In this document: piece after piece, positions 41,681 to 52,164 of the stretch | Layout of the letters: every line of letters begins with the position of its first letter | Position numbering within the stretch: the first letter of the stretch is position 1 | From: Streptomyces graminofaciens | GTDB lineage: Bacteria > Actinomycetota > Actinomycetes > Streptomycetales > Streptomycetaceae | DNA: 64,000 nucleotides | Direction of reading: 5' to 3' | Assembly (NCBI RefSeq): GCF_030294945.1 | Contig: NZ_AP018448.1 | Location: 10,264,501 to 10,328,500 of the forward strand | The notes under the pieces: model-generated | Told to the model about the DNA's origin: nothing | Database searches by the model: none | Seen by the model: the letters and a program-made list of their open reading frames with translations, nothing else | Program-made: the position numbers and the translations under genes

Positions 41681-42837
41681 GGATCGGCATCGTCTGCCCG
41701 TACTCCTGGGACGTGCCCGGGGGAGTCCAGTTCCACATCCGCGACCTGGCCGACCATCTGATCCGCCTCGGCCACGAGGTGTCCGTGCTCGCCCCCGCCG
41801 ACGACGACACGCCTCTGCCGCCCTTCGTCGTCTCCGCGGGCCGCGCGGTCCCGGTGCCGTACAACGGCTCGGTGGCCCGGCTGAACTTCGGTTTCCTGTC
41901 GGCCGCGCGCGTACGGCGCTGGCTGCACGACGGCACGTTCGACGTGATCCACATCCACGAGCCGGCCTCGCCCTCGCTGGGCCTGCTGGCCTGCTGGGCC
42001 GCACAGGGCCCGATCGTCGCCACGTTCCACACGTCGAACCCGCGCTCCCGGGCGATGATCGCCGCGTACCCGATCCTCCAGCCCGCGCTGGAGAAGATCA
42101 GCGCGCGCATCGCCGTGAGCGAGTACGCGCGCCGCACGCTCGTCGAACACCTGGGCGGCGACGCGGTCGTCATCCCGAACGGTGTCGACGTGGACTTCTT
42201 CGCCCGCGCCAAGCCCAACCCCGACTGGCAGGGCGACACCCTCGGCTTCATCGGCCGGATCGACGAGCCCCGCAAGGGCCTGCCCGTCCTGATGCGGGCC
42301 CTCCCGAAGATCCTCGCCGAGCGCCCGCGGACCCGGCTGTTGGTCGCCGGGCGCGGTGACGAGGTGGAGGCAGTCGAGTCGCTGCCCAAGGAGCTGCGCT
42401 CGCGCGTGGAGTTCCTCGGCATGGTCAGCGACGAGGACAAGGCCCGCTTCCTGCGCAGCGTCGATGTGTACGTCGCCCCCAACACCGGCGGCGAGAGCTT
42501 CGGCATCATCCTCGTCGAGGCCATGTCGGCGGGCGCCCCGGTCCTCGCCTCCGACCTCGACGCCTTCGCCCAGGTTCTCGACCAGGGCACGGCGGGGGAG
42601 TTGTTCGCCAATGAGGACGCCGACGCGCTGGCGGAGGCCGCCCTGCGTCTCCTGGGTGATCCCGAGCGCCGTGCCGAACTGCGCGAACGCGGGAGCAAGC
42701 ACGTCCGTCGTTTCGACTGGTCGACGGTCGGTGCGGACATTCTCGGGGTCTACGAGACGGTCACGGAGGGCGCGGCCTCCGTGGCGGCGGACGAACGGGC
42801 CGGGTTGCGGGCGCGGTTGGGGTTCGCGCGGGACTGA
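41677..42837 (+). CDS. pimA: Phosphatidylinositol alpha-mannosyltransferase PimA
   Basis: 386 residues, GT4 glycosyltransferase. The acceptor-binding N-terminal half has YSWDVPGGVQFHIRDLADHL and HIHEPASPS; the GDP-mannose-binding half has FIGRIDEPRKGLPVL, GMVSDEDKARFLRS and the EX7E-type GGESFGIILVEAM. It adds the first mannose of PIM. GTG start in a GTGA overlap, completing the pgsA-patA-pimA coupled operon. Confidence 0.95.
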   Translation: MRIGIVCPYSWDVPGGVQFHIRDLADHLIRLGHEVSVLAPADDDTPLPPFVVSAGRAVPVPYNGSVARLNFGFLSAARVRRWLHDGTFDVIHIHEPASPSLGLLACWAAQGPIVATFHTSNPRSRAMIAAYPILQPALEKISARIAVSEYARRTLVEHLGGDAVVIPNGVDVDFFARAKPNPDWQGDTLGFIGRIDEPRKGLPVLMRALPKILAERPRTRLLVAGRGDEVEAVESLPKELRSRVEFLGMVSDEDKARFLRSVDVYVAPNTGGESFGIILVEAMSAGAPVLASDLDAFAQVLDQGTAGELFANEDADALAEAALRLLGDPERRAELRERGSKHVRRFDWSTVGADILGVYETVTEGAASVAADERAGLRARLGFARD

Positions 42838-42970
42838 CTCGGGGAAGGGGGGCTTCGAGTTGTAGCCGCGATGCCGGTCGGCGCCCCGGGGGCGGGAGTT
42901 GTACGTCCGGCCATGACCTGTCCCCCTCGCCGACGTGTGTCGGGGAACTGCACGGGTAGCCTTGCGGCCC

Positions 42971-43516
42971 GTGACTTCCACACTCATCTGGATCGCGGTC
43001 GCCCTCCTCGTGATCGGCCTCTACCTGAGCTGGACCGCGGGGCGCCTCGACCGGCTGCACTCGCGCCTCGACGCCGCCCGGGCCGCGCTCGACGCCCAGT
43101 TGCTGCGCCGCGCCTCGGTGGCCCAGGAGCTGGCCACGTCGGGGGTGTTGGACCCGGCCGCCTCGATCGTGCTGTACGAGGCGGCGCACGCGGCGCGGCA
43201 GGCCGAGGAGGAGCAGCGCGAGGTCGCCGAGAGCGAGCTGAGCCAGGCGCTGCGGGCGGTGTTCGAGGAGGCCCAGCAGGTGGAGGCGGTGCGGGAGGCG
43301 CCGGGCGGTGACGACGCCGCCAACGAACTGGCCGAGGCCGTGCGCCGGGTGCCGATGGCGCGGCGCTTCCACAACGACGCCGTACGCGCGGCGCGTGCCC
43401 TCCGCCGCCACCGCAAGGTCCGCTGGTTCCGTCTGGCCGGCCATGCCCCGTTCCCCTTGGCCTTCGAAATGGACGACGAGCCACCGACCGCATTGGCGGA
43501 CCGCGGCGGCGCGTGA
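42971..43516 (+). CDS. LemA-like membrane protein
   Basis: 181 residues. One N-terminal helix ([20 protein letters not shown]) then long coiled helices: [31 protein letters not shown] and [28 protein letters not shown], ending [12 protein letters not shown], matching the LemA arrangement. In mycobacteria a Nudix gene occupies this position, but no Nudix box is present here. GTG start with TAGCCT (42957-42962) ending 8 bases upstream; probably leaderless. Confidence 0.7.
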   Translation: MTSTLIWIAVALLVIGLYLSWTAGRLDRLHSRLDAARAALDAQLLRRASVAQELATSGVLDPAASIVLYEAAHAARQAEEEQREVAESELSQALRAVFEEAQQVEAVREAPGGDDAANELAEAVRRVPMARRFHNDAVRAARALRRHRKVRWFRLAGHAPFPLAFEMDDEPPTALADRGGA

Positions 43517-43548
43517 GCCCGGGGCAAGAGAGCCGAGGCGCTCCCGCG

Positions 43549-43592
43549 AGGGGCGCGGGGAACTGCGCGACCATCCCCCACCGCCCCGCACA
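43549..43592 (+). repeat. Intergenic repeat, family B copy 2
   Basis: Contains AGGGGCGCGGGGAACTGCGC and a C-rich continuation. It shares the GGGGAACTGCG core with the element at 26611-26670 in opposite orientation. Confidence 0.5.
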
Positions 43593-43733
43593 CGAACAAC
43601 GCAGAGACCCAGCGCACCCTCCACCCACTCCGAAAACGAGCCACCGCCTCCCCATTGGCCCTTGCAGTGGCCTGCTCCCCTCACGTTTCCTCAAGGCTGC
43701 AGAAACCCTCTTTCCCCGAGTGAGGTCGAACCC

Positions 43734-44651
43734 GTGTCCAGCACGCTCTCCAACGCCGCCCCCCAGACCCCCGAGACCGGCACCGCCCGCGTGAAGCGCG
43801 GCATGGCCGAGCAGCTCAAGGGCGGCGTGATCATGGACGTTGTCACGCCGGAGCAGGCGAAGATCGCCGAAGACGCGGGCGCCGTCGCCGTCATGGCCCT
43901 GGAGCGGGTCCCGGCCGACATCCGCAAGGACGGCGGAGTGGCCCGTATGTCCGACCCGGACATGATCGAGGGCATCATCGAGGCCGTCTCGATCCCCGTC
44001 ATGGCCAAGTCCCGCATCGGCCACTTCGTCGAGGCCCAGGTCCTGCAGTCCCTCGGCGTCGACTACATCGACGAGTCCGAGGTCCTGACCCCGGCCGACG
44101 AGGTCAACCACTCCGACAAGTGGGCCTTCACGACCCCCTTCGTCTGCGGCGCCACCAACCTCGGCGAGGCCCTGCGCCGCATCGCCGAGGGCGCCGCCAT
44201 GATCCGCTCCAAGGGCGAGGCCGGCACCGGCAACGTCGTCGAGGCCGTCCGCCACCTGCGCCAGATCAAGAACGAGATCGCCAAGCTCCGCGGCTTCGAC
44301 AACAACGAGCTGTACGCCGCCGCCAAGGACCTGCGCGCCCCGTACGAGCTGGTCAAGGAGGTTGCCGAGCTGGGCAAGCTCCCCGTGGTCCTCTTCTCCG
44401 CCGGTGGCGTGGCCACCCCGGCCGACGCCGCGCTGATGCGCCAGCTCGGCGCCGAGGGCGTCTTCGTCGGCTCCGGCATCTTCAAGTCCGGCGACCCGGC
44501 CAAGCGCGCCGCCGCCATCGTGAAGGCCACCACCTTCTACGACGACCCGAAGATCATCGCGGACGCCTCCCGCAACCTGGGCGAGGCCATGGTCGGCATC
44601 AACTGCGACACCCTCCCCGAGGCCGAGCGCTACGCGAACCGGGGCTGGTAA
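43734..44651 (+). CDS. pdxS: Pyridoxal 5'-phosphate synthase subunit PdxS
   Basis: 305 residues. TIM-barrel PdxS with [31 protein letters not shown], the active-site lysine in VMAKSRIGH, the second lysine region ([17 protein letters not shown]) and phosphate loop [15 protein letters not shown]. It makes PLP from ribose 5-phosphate, glyceraldehyde 3-phosphate and ammonia supplied by PdxT. GTG start; pdxT begins 6 bases after the stop. Confidence 0.97.
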   Translation: MSSTLSNAAPQTPETGTARVKRGMAEQLKGGVIMDVVTPEQAKIAEDAGAVAVMALERVPADIRKDGGVARMSDPDMIEGIIEAVSIPVMAKSRIGHFVEAQVLQSLGVDYIDESEVLTPADEVNHSDKWAFTTPFVCGATNLGEALRRIAEGAAMIRSKGEAGTGNVVEAVRHLRQIKNEIAKLRGFDNNELYAAAKDLRAPYELVKEVAELGKLPVVLFSAGGVATPADAALMRQLGAEGVFVGSGIFKSGDPAKRAAAIVKATTFYDDPKIIADASRNLGEAMVGINCDTLPEAERYANRGW

Positions 44652-44657
44652 GCACCC

Positions 44658-45266
44658 ATGAGCAACACCCCCGTCATAGGCGTCCTGGCCCTCCAGGGCG
44701 ACGTACGGGAGCACCTCATCGCCCTGGCCGCGGCTGATGCCGTGGCCAGGCCGGTGCGGCGCCCCGAGGAACTCGCCGAGGTGGACGGCCTGGTCATCCC
44801 CGGCGGCGAGTCCACCACCATCTCCAAGCTGGCCGTCCTCTTCGGCGTCATGGAACCGCTACGCGCGCGCGTGCGCGACGCCATGCCCGTGTACGGCACC
44901 TGCGCCGGCCTGATCATGCTCGCCGACAAGATCCTCGACCCTCGCTCGGGCCAGGAGACCATCGGCGGCATCGACATGATCGTGCGCCGCAACGCCTTCG
45001 GCCGCCAGAACGAGTCCTTCGAGGCGGCGGTCGACGTCAAGGGCGTCGAGGGCGATCCTGTAGAAGGCGTCTTCATCCGTGCCCCCTGGGTGGAGTCGGT
45101 GGGCGCGCGTACCGAGGTGCTCGCCGAGCACGGCGGTCACATCGTCGCCGTACGCCAGGGCAACGCCCTCGCCACGTCGTTCCACCCGGAGCTGACCGGC
45201 GACCACCGGCTGCACGCGCTCTTCGTCGACATGGTGCGCGCGAACCGGGCGGCGGAGTCCTTGTAG
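44658..45266 (+). CDS. pdxT: Pyridoxal 5'-phosphate synthase glutaminase subunit PdxT
   Basis: 202 residues. Class I glutaminase: IPGGEST, nucleophile Cys in [10 protein letters not shown], and His-Glu in TSFHPEL. It hydrolyses glutamine and channels ammonia into PdxS. Confidence 0.97.
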   Translation: MSNTPVIGVLALQGDVREHLIALAAADAVARPVRRPEELAEVDGLVIPGGESTTISKLAVLFGVMEPLRARVRDAMPVYGTCAGLIMLADKILDPRSGQETIGGIDMIVRRNAFGRQNESFEAAVDVKGVEGDPVEGVFIRAPWVESVGARTEVLAEHGGHIVAVRQGNALATSFHPELTGDHRLHALFVDMVRANRAAESL

Positions 45267-45316
45267 GATCTCTGGGGTTCGTTGCAGAGATGGGTTTACG
45301 CGAAGGAGACAGGCAG

Positions 45317-46069
45317 ATGTCCGGCCACTCTAAATGGGCTACGACGAAGCACAAGAAGGCCGTGATCGACGCCAAGCGCGGCAAGCTCTTCGCGAAGCTG
45401 ATCAAGAACATCGAGGTCGCGGCCCGGATGGGCGGCGTCGACATCGAGGGCAACCCGACTCTGTACGACGCCATCCAGAAGGCTAAGAAGCAGTCGGTCC
45501 CGAACAAGAACATCGACTCCGCGGTCAAGCGCGGTGGCGGTCTCGAGGCCGGTGGCGCCGACTACGAGACGATCATGTACGAGGGCTACGGTCCCAACGG
45601 TGTCGCGGTGCTCATCGAGTGCCTCACCGACAACCGCAACCGCGCCGCCTCCGACGTCCGCGTCGCCATGACCCGCAACGGCGGTTCGATGGCCGACCCG
45701 GGTTCCGTGTCGTACCTCTTCAACCGCAAGGGCGTCGTCATCGTCCCCAAGGGTGAGCTGTCCGAGGACGACGTCCTCGAGGTCGTGCTGGACGCGGGCG
45801 CCGAGGAGGTCAACGACCTGGGCGAGTCCTTCGAGGTGCTCAGCGAGGCCACCGACATGGTCGCGGTCCGTACCTCCCTCCAGGAGGCCGGCATCGACTA
45901 CGACTCCGCCGAGGCCAACTTCGTCCCGACCATGCAGGTCGAGCTGGACGAGGAGGGCGCCAAGAAGATCTTCAAGCTGATCGACGCTCTCGAGGACAGC
46001 GACGACGTGCAGAACGTCTTCGCCAACTTCGACGTGAGCGACGAGGTCATGGAGAAGGTCGACGCGTAG
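45317..46069 (+). CDS. YebC/TACO1-family protein
   Basis: 250 residues with [12 protein letters not shown] at the N-terminus, NIDSAVKRG and the middle [19 protein letters not shown]. Family members act as transcriptional regulators or as translation factors relieving ribosome stalling at prolines; the sequence does not decide between these. GAAGGAGACAG precedes the ATG. Confidence 0.95.
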   Translation: MSGHSKWATTKHKKAVIDAKRGKLFAKLIKNIEVAARMGGVDIEGNPTLYDAIQKAKKQSVPNKNIDSAVKRGGGLEAGGADYETIMYEGYGPNGVAVLIECLTDNRNRAASDVRVAMTRNGGSMADPGSVSYLFNRKGVVIVPKGELSEDDVLEVVLDAGAEEVNDLGESFEVLSEATDMVAVRTSLQEAGIDYDSAEANFVPTMQVELDEEGAKKIFKLIDALEDSDDVQNVFANFDVSDEVMEKVDA

Positions 46070-46111
46070 CACCGCCGGGAGCCGAGCGGGCTCCTTGGCC
46101 GATGGGCTTCA

Positions 46112-46145
46112 ACGGGCCGACGGGACACCCCCGTCGGCCCGTCGC
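46112..46145 (+). terminator. Terminator between yebC and ruvC
   Basis: Perfect 13-bp stem ACGGGCCGACGGG / CCCGTCGGCCCGT with loop ACACC, followed by CGCGTTGT. Confidence 0.8.
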
Positions 46146-46209
46146 GTTGTCGGCCGTTGTCAGTGGCACCCGATAGCCTGCACAAACAGGTGATCGATGG
46201 GAGGGGCGC

Positions 46210-46749
46210 GTGCGCGTACTGGGGGTGGACCCGGGGCTGACCCGTTGCGGTGTCGGTGTCGTGGAGGGCGTCGCCGGACGACCGCTCACGATGCTCGGCG
46301 TCGGAGTCGTCCGTACGCCCGCGGACGCCGAGTTGGGCCACCGCCTCGTCGCGATCGAGCGGGGCATCGAGCAGTGGCTCGACGAGTACCGCCCAGAATG
46401 CGTCGCCGTGGAGCGGGTGTTCAGCCAGCACAACGTGCGGACGGTCATGGGCACCGCCCAGGCCAGCGCCGTCGCCATGCTCTGCGCCGCCCGCCGCGGC
46501 ATCCCCGTCGCCCTGCACACCCCGAGCGAGGTCAAGGCCGCAGTCACGGGCAGCGGCCGCGCCGACAAGGCCCAGGTCGGTGCCATGGTCACCCGTCTGC
46601 TGCGGCTCGACGCGCCCCCGAAGCCGGCCGACGCCGCCGACGCCCTCGCCCTCGCCATCTGCCACATCTGGCGCGCCCCCGCGCAGAACCGCCTCCAGCA
46701 GGCCGTCGCCCTGCACACAGCCAACGCAACGAAAGGCCGTACGGCATGA
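46210..46749 (+). CDS. ruvC: Holliday junction endonuclease RuvC
   Basis: 179 residues. Catalytic acids are recognisable: D7 in [11 protein letters not shown], the Glu of [11 protein letters not shown] and the Asp pair in [14 protein letters not shown]. It resolves Holliday junctions with RuvAB. GTG start after GGGAGGGG; ATGA overlap with ruvA. Confidence 0.97.
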   Translation: MRVLGVDPGLTRCGVGVVEGVAGRPLTMLGVGVVRTPADAELGHRLVAIERGIEQWLDEYRPECVAVERVFSQHNVRTVMGTAQASAVAMLCAARRGIPVALHTPSEVKAAVTGSGRADKAQVGAMVTRLLRLDAPPKPADAADALALAICHIWRAPAQNRLQQAVALHTANATKGRTA

Positions 46750-47351
46750 TCGCCTTCGTCAGCGGCACGGTCGCCGCACTCGCTCCCAACACAGCGGTGG
46801 TCGAGGTGGGCGGGGTCGGTATGGCCGTGCAGTGCGCACCGAACACGCTGTCCACGCTGCGGCTCGGCCAGCCGGCCAAGCTCGCCACCTCCCTCGTCGT
46901 CCGCGAGGACTCCCTGACGCTCTACGGCTTCGTGGACGACGACGAGCGCCAGGTCTTCGAGCTGCTCCAGACCGCGAGCGGCGTCGGCCCGCGCCTGGCC
47001 CAGGCGATGTTGGCGGTGCACAGCCCGGACGCCCTGCGCCGAGCGGTCGCCACCGGTGACGAGAAAGCGCTGATCGCCGTCCCCGGCATCGGCAAGAAGG
47101 GCGCACAGAAGCTGCTGCTCGAGCTGAAGGACCGTCTGGGCGAGCCGGTCGGCACCCCCGCGATCGGTACGCCGATCACCACCGGCTGGCGCGACCAGCT
47201 GCACGCCGCCCTGATCGGCCTCGGGTACGCCACCCGCGAAGCCGACGAGGCCGTGACCGCCGTGACACCGCAGGCCGAGGCGGCCGAGGGCACGCCCCAG
47301 GTGGGCCACCTGCTCAGGGCGGCCCTGCAGACCCTGAACCGCGCCCGCTGA
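46746..47351 (+). CDS. ruvA: Holliday junction DNA helicase subunit RuvA
   Basis: 201 residues. OB fold ([25 protein letters not shown]), helix-hairpin-helix region ([16 protein letters not shown] and [21 protein letters not shown]) and C-terminal RuvB-binding domain ([16 protein letters not shown]). Start overlaps the ruvC stop. Confidence 0.97.
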   Translation: MIAFVSGTVAALAPNTAVVEVGGVGMAVQCAPNTLSTLRLGQPAKLATSLVVREDSLTLYGFVDDDERQVFELLQTASGVGPRLAQAMLAVHSPDALRRAVATGDEKALIAVPGIGKKGAQKLLLELKDRLGEPVGTPAIGTPITTGWRDQLHAALIGLGYATREADEAVTAVTPQAEAAEGTPQVGHLLRAALQTLNRAR

Positions 47352-47388
47352 ACCACCGGCCCGACCACTACACCCCGAGGCACGTCAC

Positions 47389-48462
47389 ATGAACTGGGAC
47401 GACACGACCGACACCTCCGCCGCCCCCGAGCGGCTCGTCGGCACGTCCGCCGACCGTGAGGACCAGGCAGTCGAGGCGGCCCTGCGCCCCAAGGACCTGG
47501 ACGAGTTCATCGGCCAGGAGAAGGTCCGCGAGCAGCTCGACCTCGTCCTGCGGGCCGCACGCGCGCGTGGCGCCACCGCCGACCACGTGCTCCTCTCCGG
47601 CGCCCCGGGCCTCGGCAAGACCACCCTCTCGATGATCATCGCCGCCGAGATGGGCGCCCCGATCCGCATCACCAGCGGCCCCGCCATCCAGCATGCCGGC
47701 GATCTCGCCGCGATCCTCTCCTCCCTCCAGGAGGGCGAGGTCCTCTTCCTCGACGAGATCCACCGCATGTCCCGGCCCGCCGAGGAGATGCTCTACATGG
47801 CCATGGAGGACTTCCGGGTCGACGTCATCGTCGGCAAGGGCCCGGGCGCCACCGCCATCCCGCTCGAACTGCCTCCGTTCACCCTGGTCGGCGCCACCAC
47901 ACGCGCGGGGCTGCTGCCGCCCCCGCTACGCGACCGCTTCGGCTTCACCGCGCACATGGAGTTCTACGAACCCGCCGAACTGCAGCGCGTGATCCACCGC
48001 TCCGCGAACCTCCTCGACGTCGAGATCGACACGGACGGCGCCGCCGAGATCGCCGGCCGCTCCCGGGGAACCCCCCGAATCGCCAACCGCCTGCTGCGCC
48101 GGGTGCGGGACTATGCGCAGGTCAAGGCCGACGGAGTCATCACGCGCGAGATCGCGGGGGCCGCGCTGAAGGTCTACGAGGTCGACGCCCGCGGCCTCGA
48201 CCGCCTCGACCGCGCGGTCCTGGAGGCCCTGCTCAAGCTGTTCGGCGGCGGTCCTGTCGGTCTGTCGACGCTCGCCGTCGCGGTGGGGGAGGAGCGTGAG
48301 ACCGTCGAGGAGGTCGCCGAGCCCTTCCTCGTCCGTGAGGGCCTACTGGCGCGTACTCCTCGCGGCCGGGTGGGGACCCCCGCCGCCTGGGCGCACCTCG
48401 GCCTCACCCCGCCACGCGGCACGACCGGCGGAAACGGACAACAGGACCTGTTCGGGGCGTGA
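47389..48462 (+). CDS. ruvB: Holliday junction DNA helicase subunit RuvB
   Basis: 357 residues. AAA+ motor with Walker [10 protein letters not shown], Walker B LFLDEIHR, sensor [11 protein letters not shown], arginine finger region and winged-helix end ([17 protein letters not shown]). Completes the ruvCAB operon. Confidence 0.98.
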   Translation: MNWDDTTDTSAAPERLVGTSADREDQAVEAALRPKDLDEFIGQEKVREQLDLVLRAARARGATADHVLLSGAPGLGKTTLSMIIAAEMGAPIRITSGPAIQHAGDLAAILSSLQEGEVLFLDEIHRMSRPAEEMLYMAMEDFRVDVIVGKGPGATAIPLELPPFTLVGATTRAGLLPPPLRDRFGFTAHMEFYEPAELQRVIHRSANLLDVEIDTDGAAEIAGRSRGTPRIANRLLRRVRDYAQVKADGVITREIAGAALKVYEVDARGLDRLDRAVLEALLKLFGGGPVGLSTLAVAVGEERETVEEVAEPFLVREGLLARTPRGRVGTPAAWAHLGLTPPRGTTGGNGQQDLFGA

Positions 48463-48639
48463 CCCTCTCGTGACAGTGCGGTACTCGCCTGACCAGGAAC
48501 CACGGTGCGATGCTGTGCGTTGTTCCATCACGGTGGACTCGCTTAGACTCCGCCGATGCCGCTCCTGTCGGCAACACACATTCCCCCATCATCCATCAGG
48601 CCGCTCGTCATCGCGGTCATGTGAAGGAAGTTCCGACCC

Positions 48640-49140
48640 GTGAGTCTCATGACCCTCCTCCCGTTCGTCGTGCTCATCGGGGCCATGGTCCTGATGACCC
48701 GATCGGCCAAGAAGAAGCAACAGCAGGCCGTAGACATGCGGAACCAGTTGCAGCCCGGTTCCGGCGTCCGCACCATCGGGGGCATGTACGCCACGGTGAA
48801 GGAGGTCAACGAGGACACGGTCCTCCTCGACGCCGGGCCGGGCGTCGATCTGCTCTTCGCCAAGAACGCCATCGGTGCCGTCCTGACCGACGACGAGTAC
48901 AACCGCATCGTCCACGGCATCGAGCACGACCTGAAGTCCGACGTCGTCCCGGACGACGCCTCCTCCCTCACCGAGACCGACGAGCCCTCCGACGACGCTT
49001 CTTCCGCTTCCGACGACAAGCCCATCGACCTCGGCAAGAAGGACGCGGCGGACGACGCGACCGACGAGCCCGCCGAGGCGAAGGCCGACGAGGGCGAAGC
49101 GGAGCCGAAGAAGACCGACGGCGAGTCCGACGCGAAGTAG
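48640..49140 (+). CDS. yajC: Preprotein translocase subunit YajC
   Basis: 166 residues. One N-terminal helix (TLLPFVVLIGAMVLM) and the YajC core MRNQLQPGSGVRTIGGMYATVKEV. The last ~60 residues are an Asp/Glu/Ala/Lys-rich tail absent from E. coli YajC. It is a SecDF accessory; secD follows after 131 bases. Confidence 0.93.
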   Translation: MSLMTLLPFVVLIGAMVLMTRSAKKKQQQAVDMRNQLQPGSGVRTIGGMYATVKEVNEDTVLLDAGPGVDLLFAKNAIGAVLTDDEYNRIVHGIEHDLKSDVVPDDASSLTETDEPSDDASSASDDKPIDLGKKDAADDATDEPAEAKADEGEAEPKKTDGESDAK

Positions 49141-49271
49141 TCATGTCCCGGGAGCGCGGCGAAACCTGTCCGCGTCCCGGGCACGTGCGTTTCTCGCACG
49201 GATTCCTGACCATGTCATGGCCGTCACCGCGCTGACCCCGCGCGCGGCGGCCCGAGAGGGAGTACGAGAAG

Positions 49272-51059
49272 GTGGCAGCACCTAAGAAGGGCCGGAGCGC
49301 GAACGCCCAGAGCAGGCCCGGGCGCACGCTGGCCCTCATCCTGATCGCCATCGTGGCGCTCACCGGGGGAATGTTTGCCTCCGGAGAAACCACTCCGCGT
49401 CTCGGCATCGACCTCGCCGGTGGTACGAGCATCACGCTCGAGGCGCGGAGCGGCCAGGAATCGGCGATCAACAAGACCAACATGGACACCGCGGTCGAGA
49501 TCATGAACCGCCGTGTCAACGGTCTGGGCGTCTCCGAGGCCGAGGTCCAGACCCAGGGCGATCGCAACATCATCGTCAACATTCCCAAGGGCACGAACTC
49601 CGAGGAGGCCCGGGAACAGGTCGGCACCACCGCCAAGCTGTACTTCCGTCCGCTGCTGCAGACCGACAGCGGCACGACGACGCCGAGCACCACGCCGAGC
49701 GAGACCTCAAGCGGCAGCGCCTCGCCCAGCAAGTCGAGCGGCGACAAGGACGCGGACAAGGGCGCCGACAAGGTGACCTCCCCCGAGTCCTCCTCCCCGA
49801 CGGCGACCGCCACCTCGCAGGGCCGCGCGGTGACCGACGCGCTGAAGGCCGACTCCACGCCGTCCTCCAGCGCCTCGGAGTCCACCAAGGCCTCGGAGTC
49901 CCCCAAGACGACCGACAGCGCATCGCCGTCCGCGACGCCCACGGTCGACAAGGAGACCCAGGCTCTCCTGGACGATTACAACGCCCTCAACTGTGCCGAC
50001 CCCAAGCAGCGCGCCAAGCTCGGCAAGGGCAAGACCACGGACACGATCATCGCCTGTGGTCAGGAGAACGGCGGCTGGAGCAAGTTCGTGCTCGGCCCGG
50101 TCGGCGTCGACGGCACGGAGGTCAAGAAGGCCCAGGCGATCCTCGACACTCAGACCGCGGCCGGGTGGAAGGTCGTCATGGACTTCACCGATGCCGGCGG
50201 CGACAAGTTCACCGAGGTCACCAAGACGCTGGCGGCCCAGACGCCCCCGATGAACCAGTTCGCGATCGTCCTCGACGACGAGGTCGTCTCGCACCCCCAG
50301 GTGACCAGCGCGATCACCGGCGGCAAGGCCGAGATCTCCGGCAGCTTCACTCAGGAAGAGGCTCAGAGCCTCTCCAACATGCTGTCGTACGGCGCCCTCC
50401 CGCTCACCTTCAAGACGGCGAGCGTCACCACCGTCAGCCCCGCACTCGGCGGTGAGCAGCTGCACGCCGGTCTGATCGCCGGTGCGATCGGTCTGGCCCT
50501 CGTCGTGATCTACCTGGTCGTCTACTACCGCGGCCTGTCGCTGATCGCCATCGCGTCGCTGCTGGTCTCCGCGATCATGACCTACGTGATCATGACCCTG
50601 CTCGGTCCGGCCATCAACTTCGCGCTGAACCTGCCGGCCGTGTGTGGTGCGATCGTCGCGATCGGTATCACGGCGGACTCGTTCATCGTGTACTTCGAAC
50701 GCGTGCGTGACGAGATCCGCGAGGGCCGCACGCTGCGCCCCGCCGTCGAGCGGGCCTGGCCGCGTGCCCGGCGCACGATCCTGGTCTCCGACTTCGTGTC
50801 GTTCCTCTCCGCCGCGGTGCTCTTCATCGTCACCGTCGGCAAGGTCCAGGGCTTCGCGTTCACGCTCGGTCTGACCACCGTGCTCGACGTCGTGGTGGTG
50901 TTCTTCTTCACCAAGCCGCTGCTGACGCTGCTCGCCCGTACGAAGTTCTTCGGGAACGGCCACAAGTGGTCCGGTCTCGACCCGAAGCGACTGGGCGCCC
51001 GGCCGCCGCTGCGCCGCACGCGCCGTCCCGCCGTCCCCGCCGACCCGAAGGAGGCCTGA
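49272..51059 (+). CDS. secD: Protein translocase subunit SecD
   Basis: 595 residues. N-terminal helix, then the P1 domain (GIDLAGGTSITLEARSG; VNGLGVSEAEVQTQGDRNIIVNIP) interrupted at about residues 131-230 by a Ser/Thr/Pro/Lys-rich low-complexity insertion, then the five-helix RND membrane part (ITADSFIVYFERVRDEIREG). It uses proton flow to assist late export. GTG start; secF begins two bases after. Confidence 0.96.
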   Translation: MAAPKKGRSANAQSRPGRTLALILIAIVALTGGMFASGETTPRLGIDLAGGTSITLEARSGQESAINKTNMDTAVEIMNRRVNGLGVSEAEVQTQGDRNIIVNIPKGTNSEEAREQVGTTAKLYFRPLLQTDSGTTTPSTTPSETSSGSASPSKSSGDKDADKGADKVTSPESSSPTATATSQGRAVTDALKADSTPSSSASESTKASESPKTTDSASPSATPTVDKETQALLDDYNALNCADPKQRAKLGKGKTTDTIIACGQENGGWSKFVLGPVGVDGTEVKKAQAILDTQTAAGWKVVMDFTDAGGDKFTEVTKTLAAQTPPMNQFAIVLDDEVVSHPQVTSAITGGKAEISGSFTQEEAQSLSNMLSYGALPLTFKTASVTTVSPALGGEQLHAGLIAGAIGLALVVIYLVVYYRGLSLIAIASLLVSAIMTYVIMTLLGPAINFALNLPAVCGAIVAIGITADSFIVYFERVRDEIREGRTLRPAVERAWPRARRTILVSDFVSFLSAAVLFIVTVGKVQGFAFTLGLTTVLDVVVVFFFTKPLLTLLARTKFFGNGHKWSGLDPKRLGARPPLRRTRRPAVPADPKEA

Positions 51060-51060
51060 G

Positions 51061-52164
51061 ATGTCGAAGCTCGGCGACCTCGGAGCCCGACTCCACCGCG
51101 GCGAGGTCGGTTACGACTTCGTCGGCAACCGCAAGATCTGGTACGGCGTCTCCATCCTGATCACCATCACGGCCATCCTCGGCCTGGCGGTGCGCGGCCT
51201 GACCATGGGCATCGAATTCCAGGGCGGTGCCGTCTTCACCACCCCGAAGACGAGCATCTCGGTCGCCCAGGCCGAGGAGTACGCGGAAGAGGCCTCCGGC
51301 CACGACGCGATCGTCCAGAAGCTCGGCAGCGGCGACGAGGCCAGCCTGCGCATCCAGATCGCGGGCATCGACACTCCCGCGGCCGACAAGGTCTCGGCGA
51401 AGCTGGCCGAAGACATGGACATGAAGCAGTCGGACGTCGCCGGTGAGCTGGTCGGCCCCAACTGGGGTGACCAGGTCGCCAACAAGGCATGGCAGGGCCT
51501 GGTCATCTTCCTGGTCCTCGTCGTGATCTATCTGGCGATCGCGTTCGAGTGGCGCATGGCGGTCGCCGCGTTCATCGCCCTGATCCACGACATCACGATC
51601 ACGATCGGCATCTACGCCCTCGTCGGCTTCGAGGTGACGCCGGGCACGGTGATCGGTCTGCTGACGATCCTCGGTTACTCGCTCTACGACACGGTCGTCG
51701 TCTTCGACAGCCTCAAGGAGCAGACGAAGGACATCACCAAGCAGACCCGCTGGACGTACAGCGATGTCGCCAACCGCTCGATCAACAGCACGCTGGTGCG
51801 TTCCATCAACACCACGGTGGTCGCGCTGCTGCCGGTCGCCGGTCTGCTGTTCATCGGTGGCGGTGTCCTCGGCGCCGGCATGCTGAACGACATCTCGCTG
51901 TCGCTGTTCGTCGGTCTCGCGGCCGGTGCGTACTCCTCGATCTTCATCGCCACGCCGCTCGTCGCCGACCTCAAGGAGCGCGAGCCGCAGCTGAAGGCCC
52001 TCAAGAAGCGCGTACTCGCCAAGCGGGCCCAGGCCGACCAAGACCAGGACCACGCCGCCGACGGCTCGTACGACGACGACTCCGAGGAAGCCACCCCGGC
52101 CGTCGTGGGCCCGCGTGCCCAGGCCGGGCCCCGCAGCCGTGGCCGGAGCGGAAGGCGCCGATGA
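51061..52164 (+). CDS. secF: Protein translocase subunit SecF
   Basis: 367 residues with GIEFQGGAVF in the periplasmic part and the conserved SLYDTVVVFDSLKEQ and NRSINSTLVRSINTT stretches in the membrane part. A charged C-terminal tail of about 55 residues follows. Stop overlaps the apt start. Confidence 0.96.
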   Translation: MSKLGDLGARLHRGEVGYDFVGNRKIWYGVSILITITAILGLAVRGLTMGIEFQGGAVFTTPKTSISVAQAEEYAEEASGHDAIVQKLGSGDEASLRIQIAGIDTPAADKVSAKLAEDMDMKQSDVAGELVGPNWGDQVANKAWQGLVIFLVLVVIYLAIAFEWRMAVAAFIALIHDITITIGIYALVGFEVTPGTVIGLLTILGYSLYDTVVVFDSLKEQTKDITKQTRWTYSDVANRSINSTLVRSINTTVVALLPVAGLLFIGGGVLGAGMLNDISLSLFVGLAAGAYSSIFIATPLVADLKEREPQLKALKKRVLAKRAQADQDQDHAADGSYDDDSEEATPAVVGPRAQAGPRSRGRSGRRR

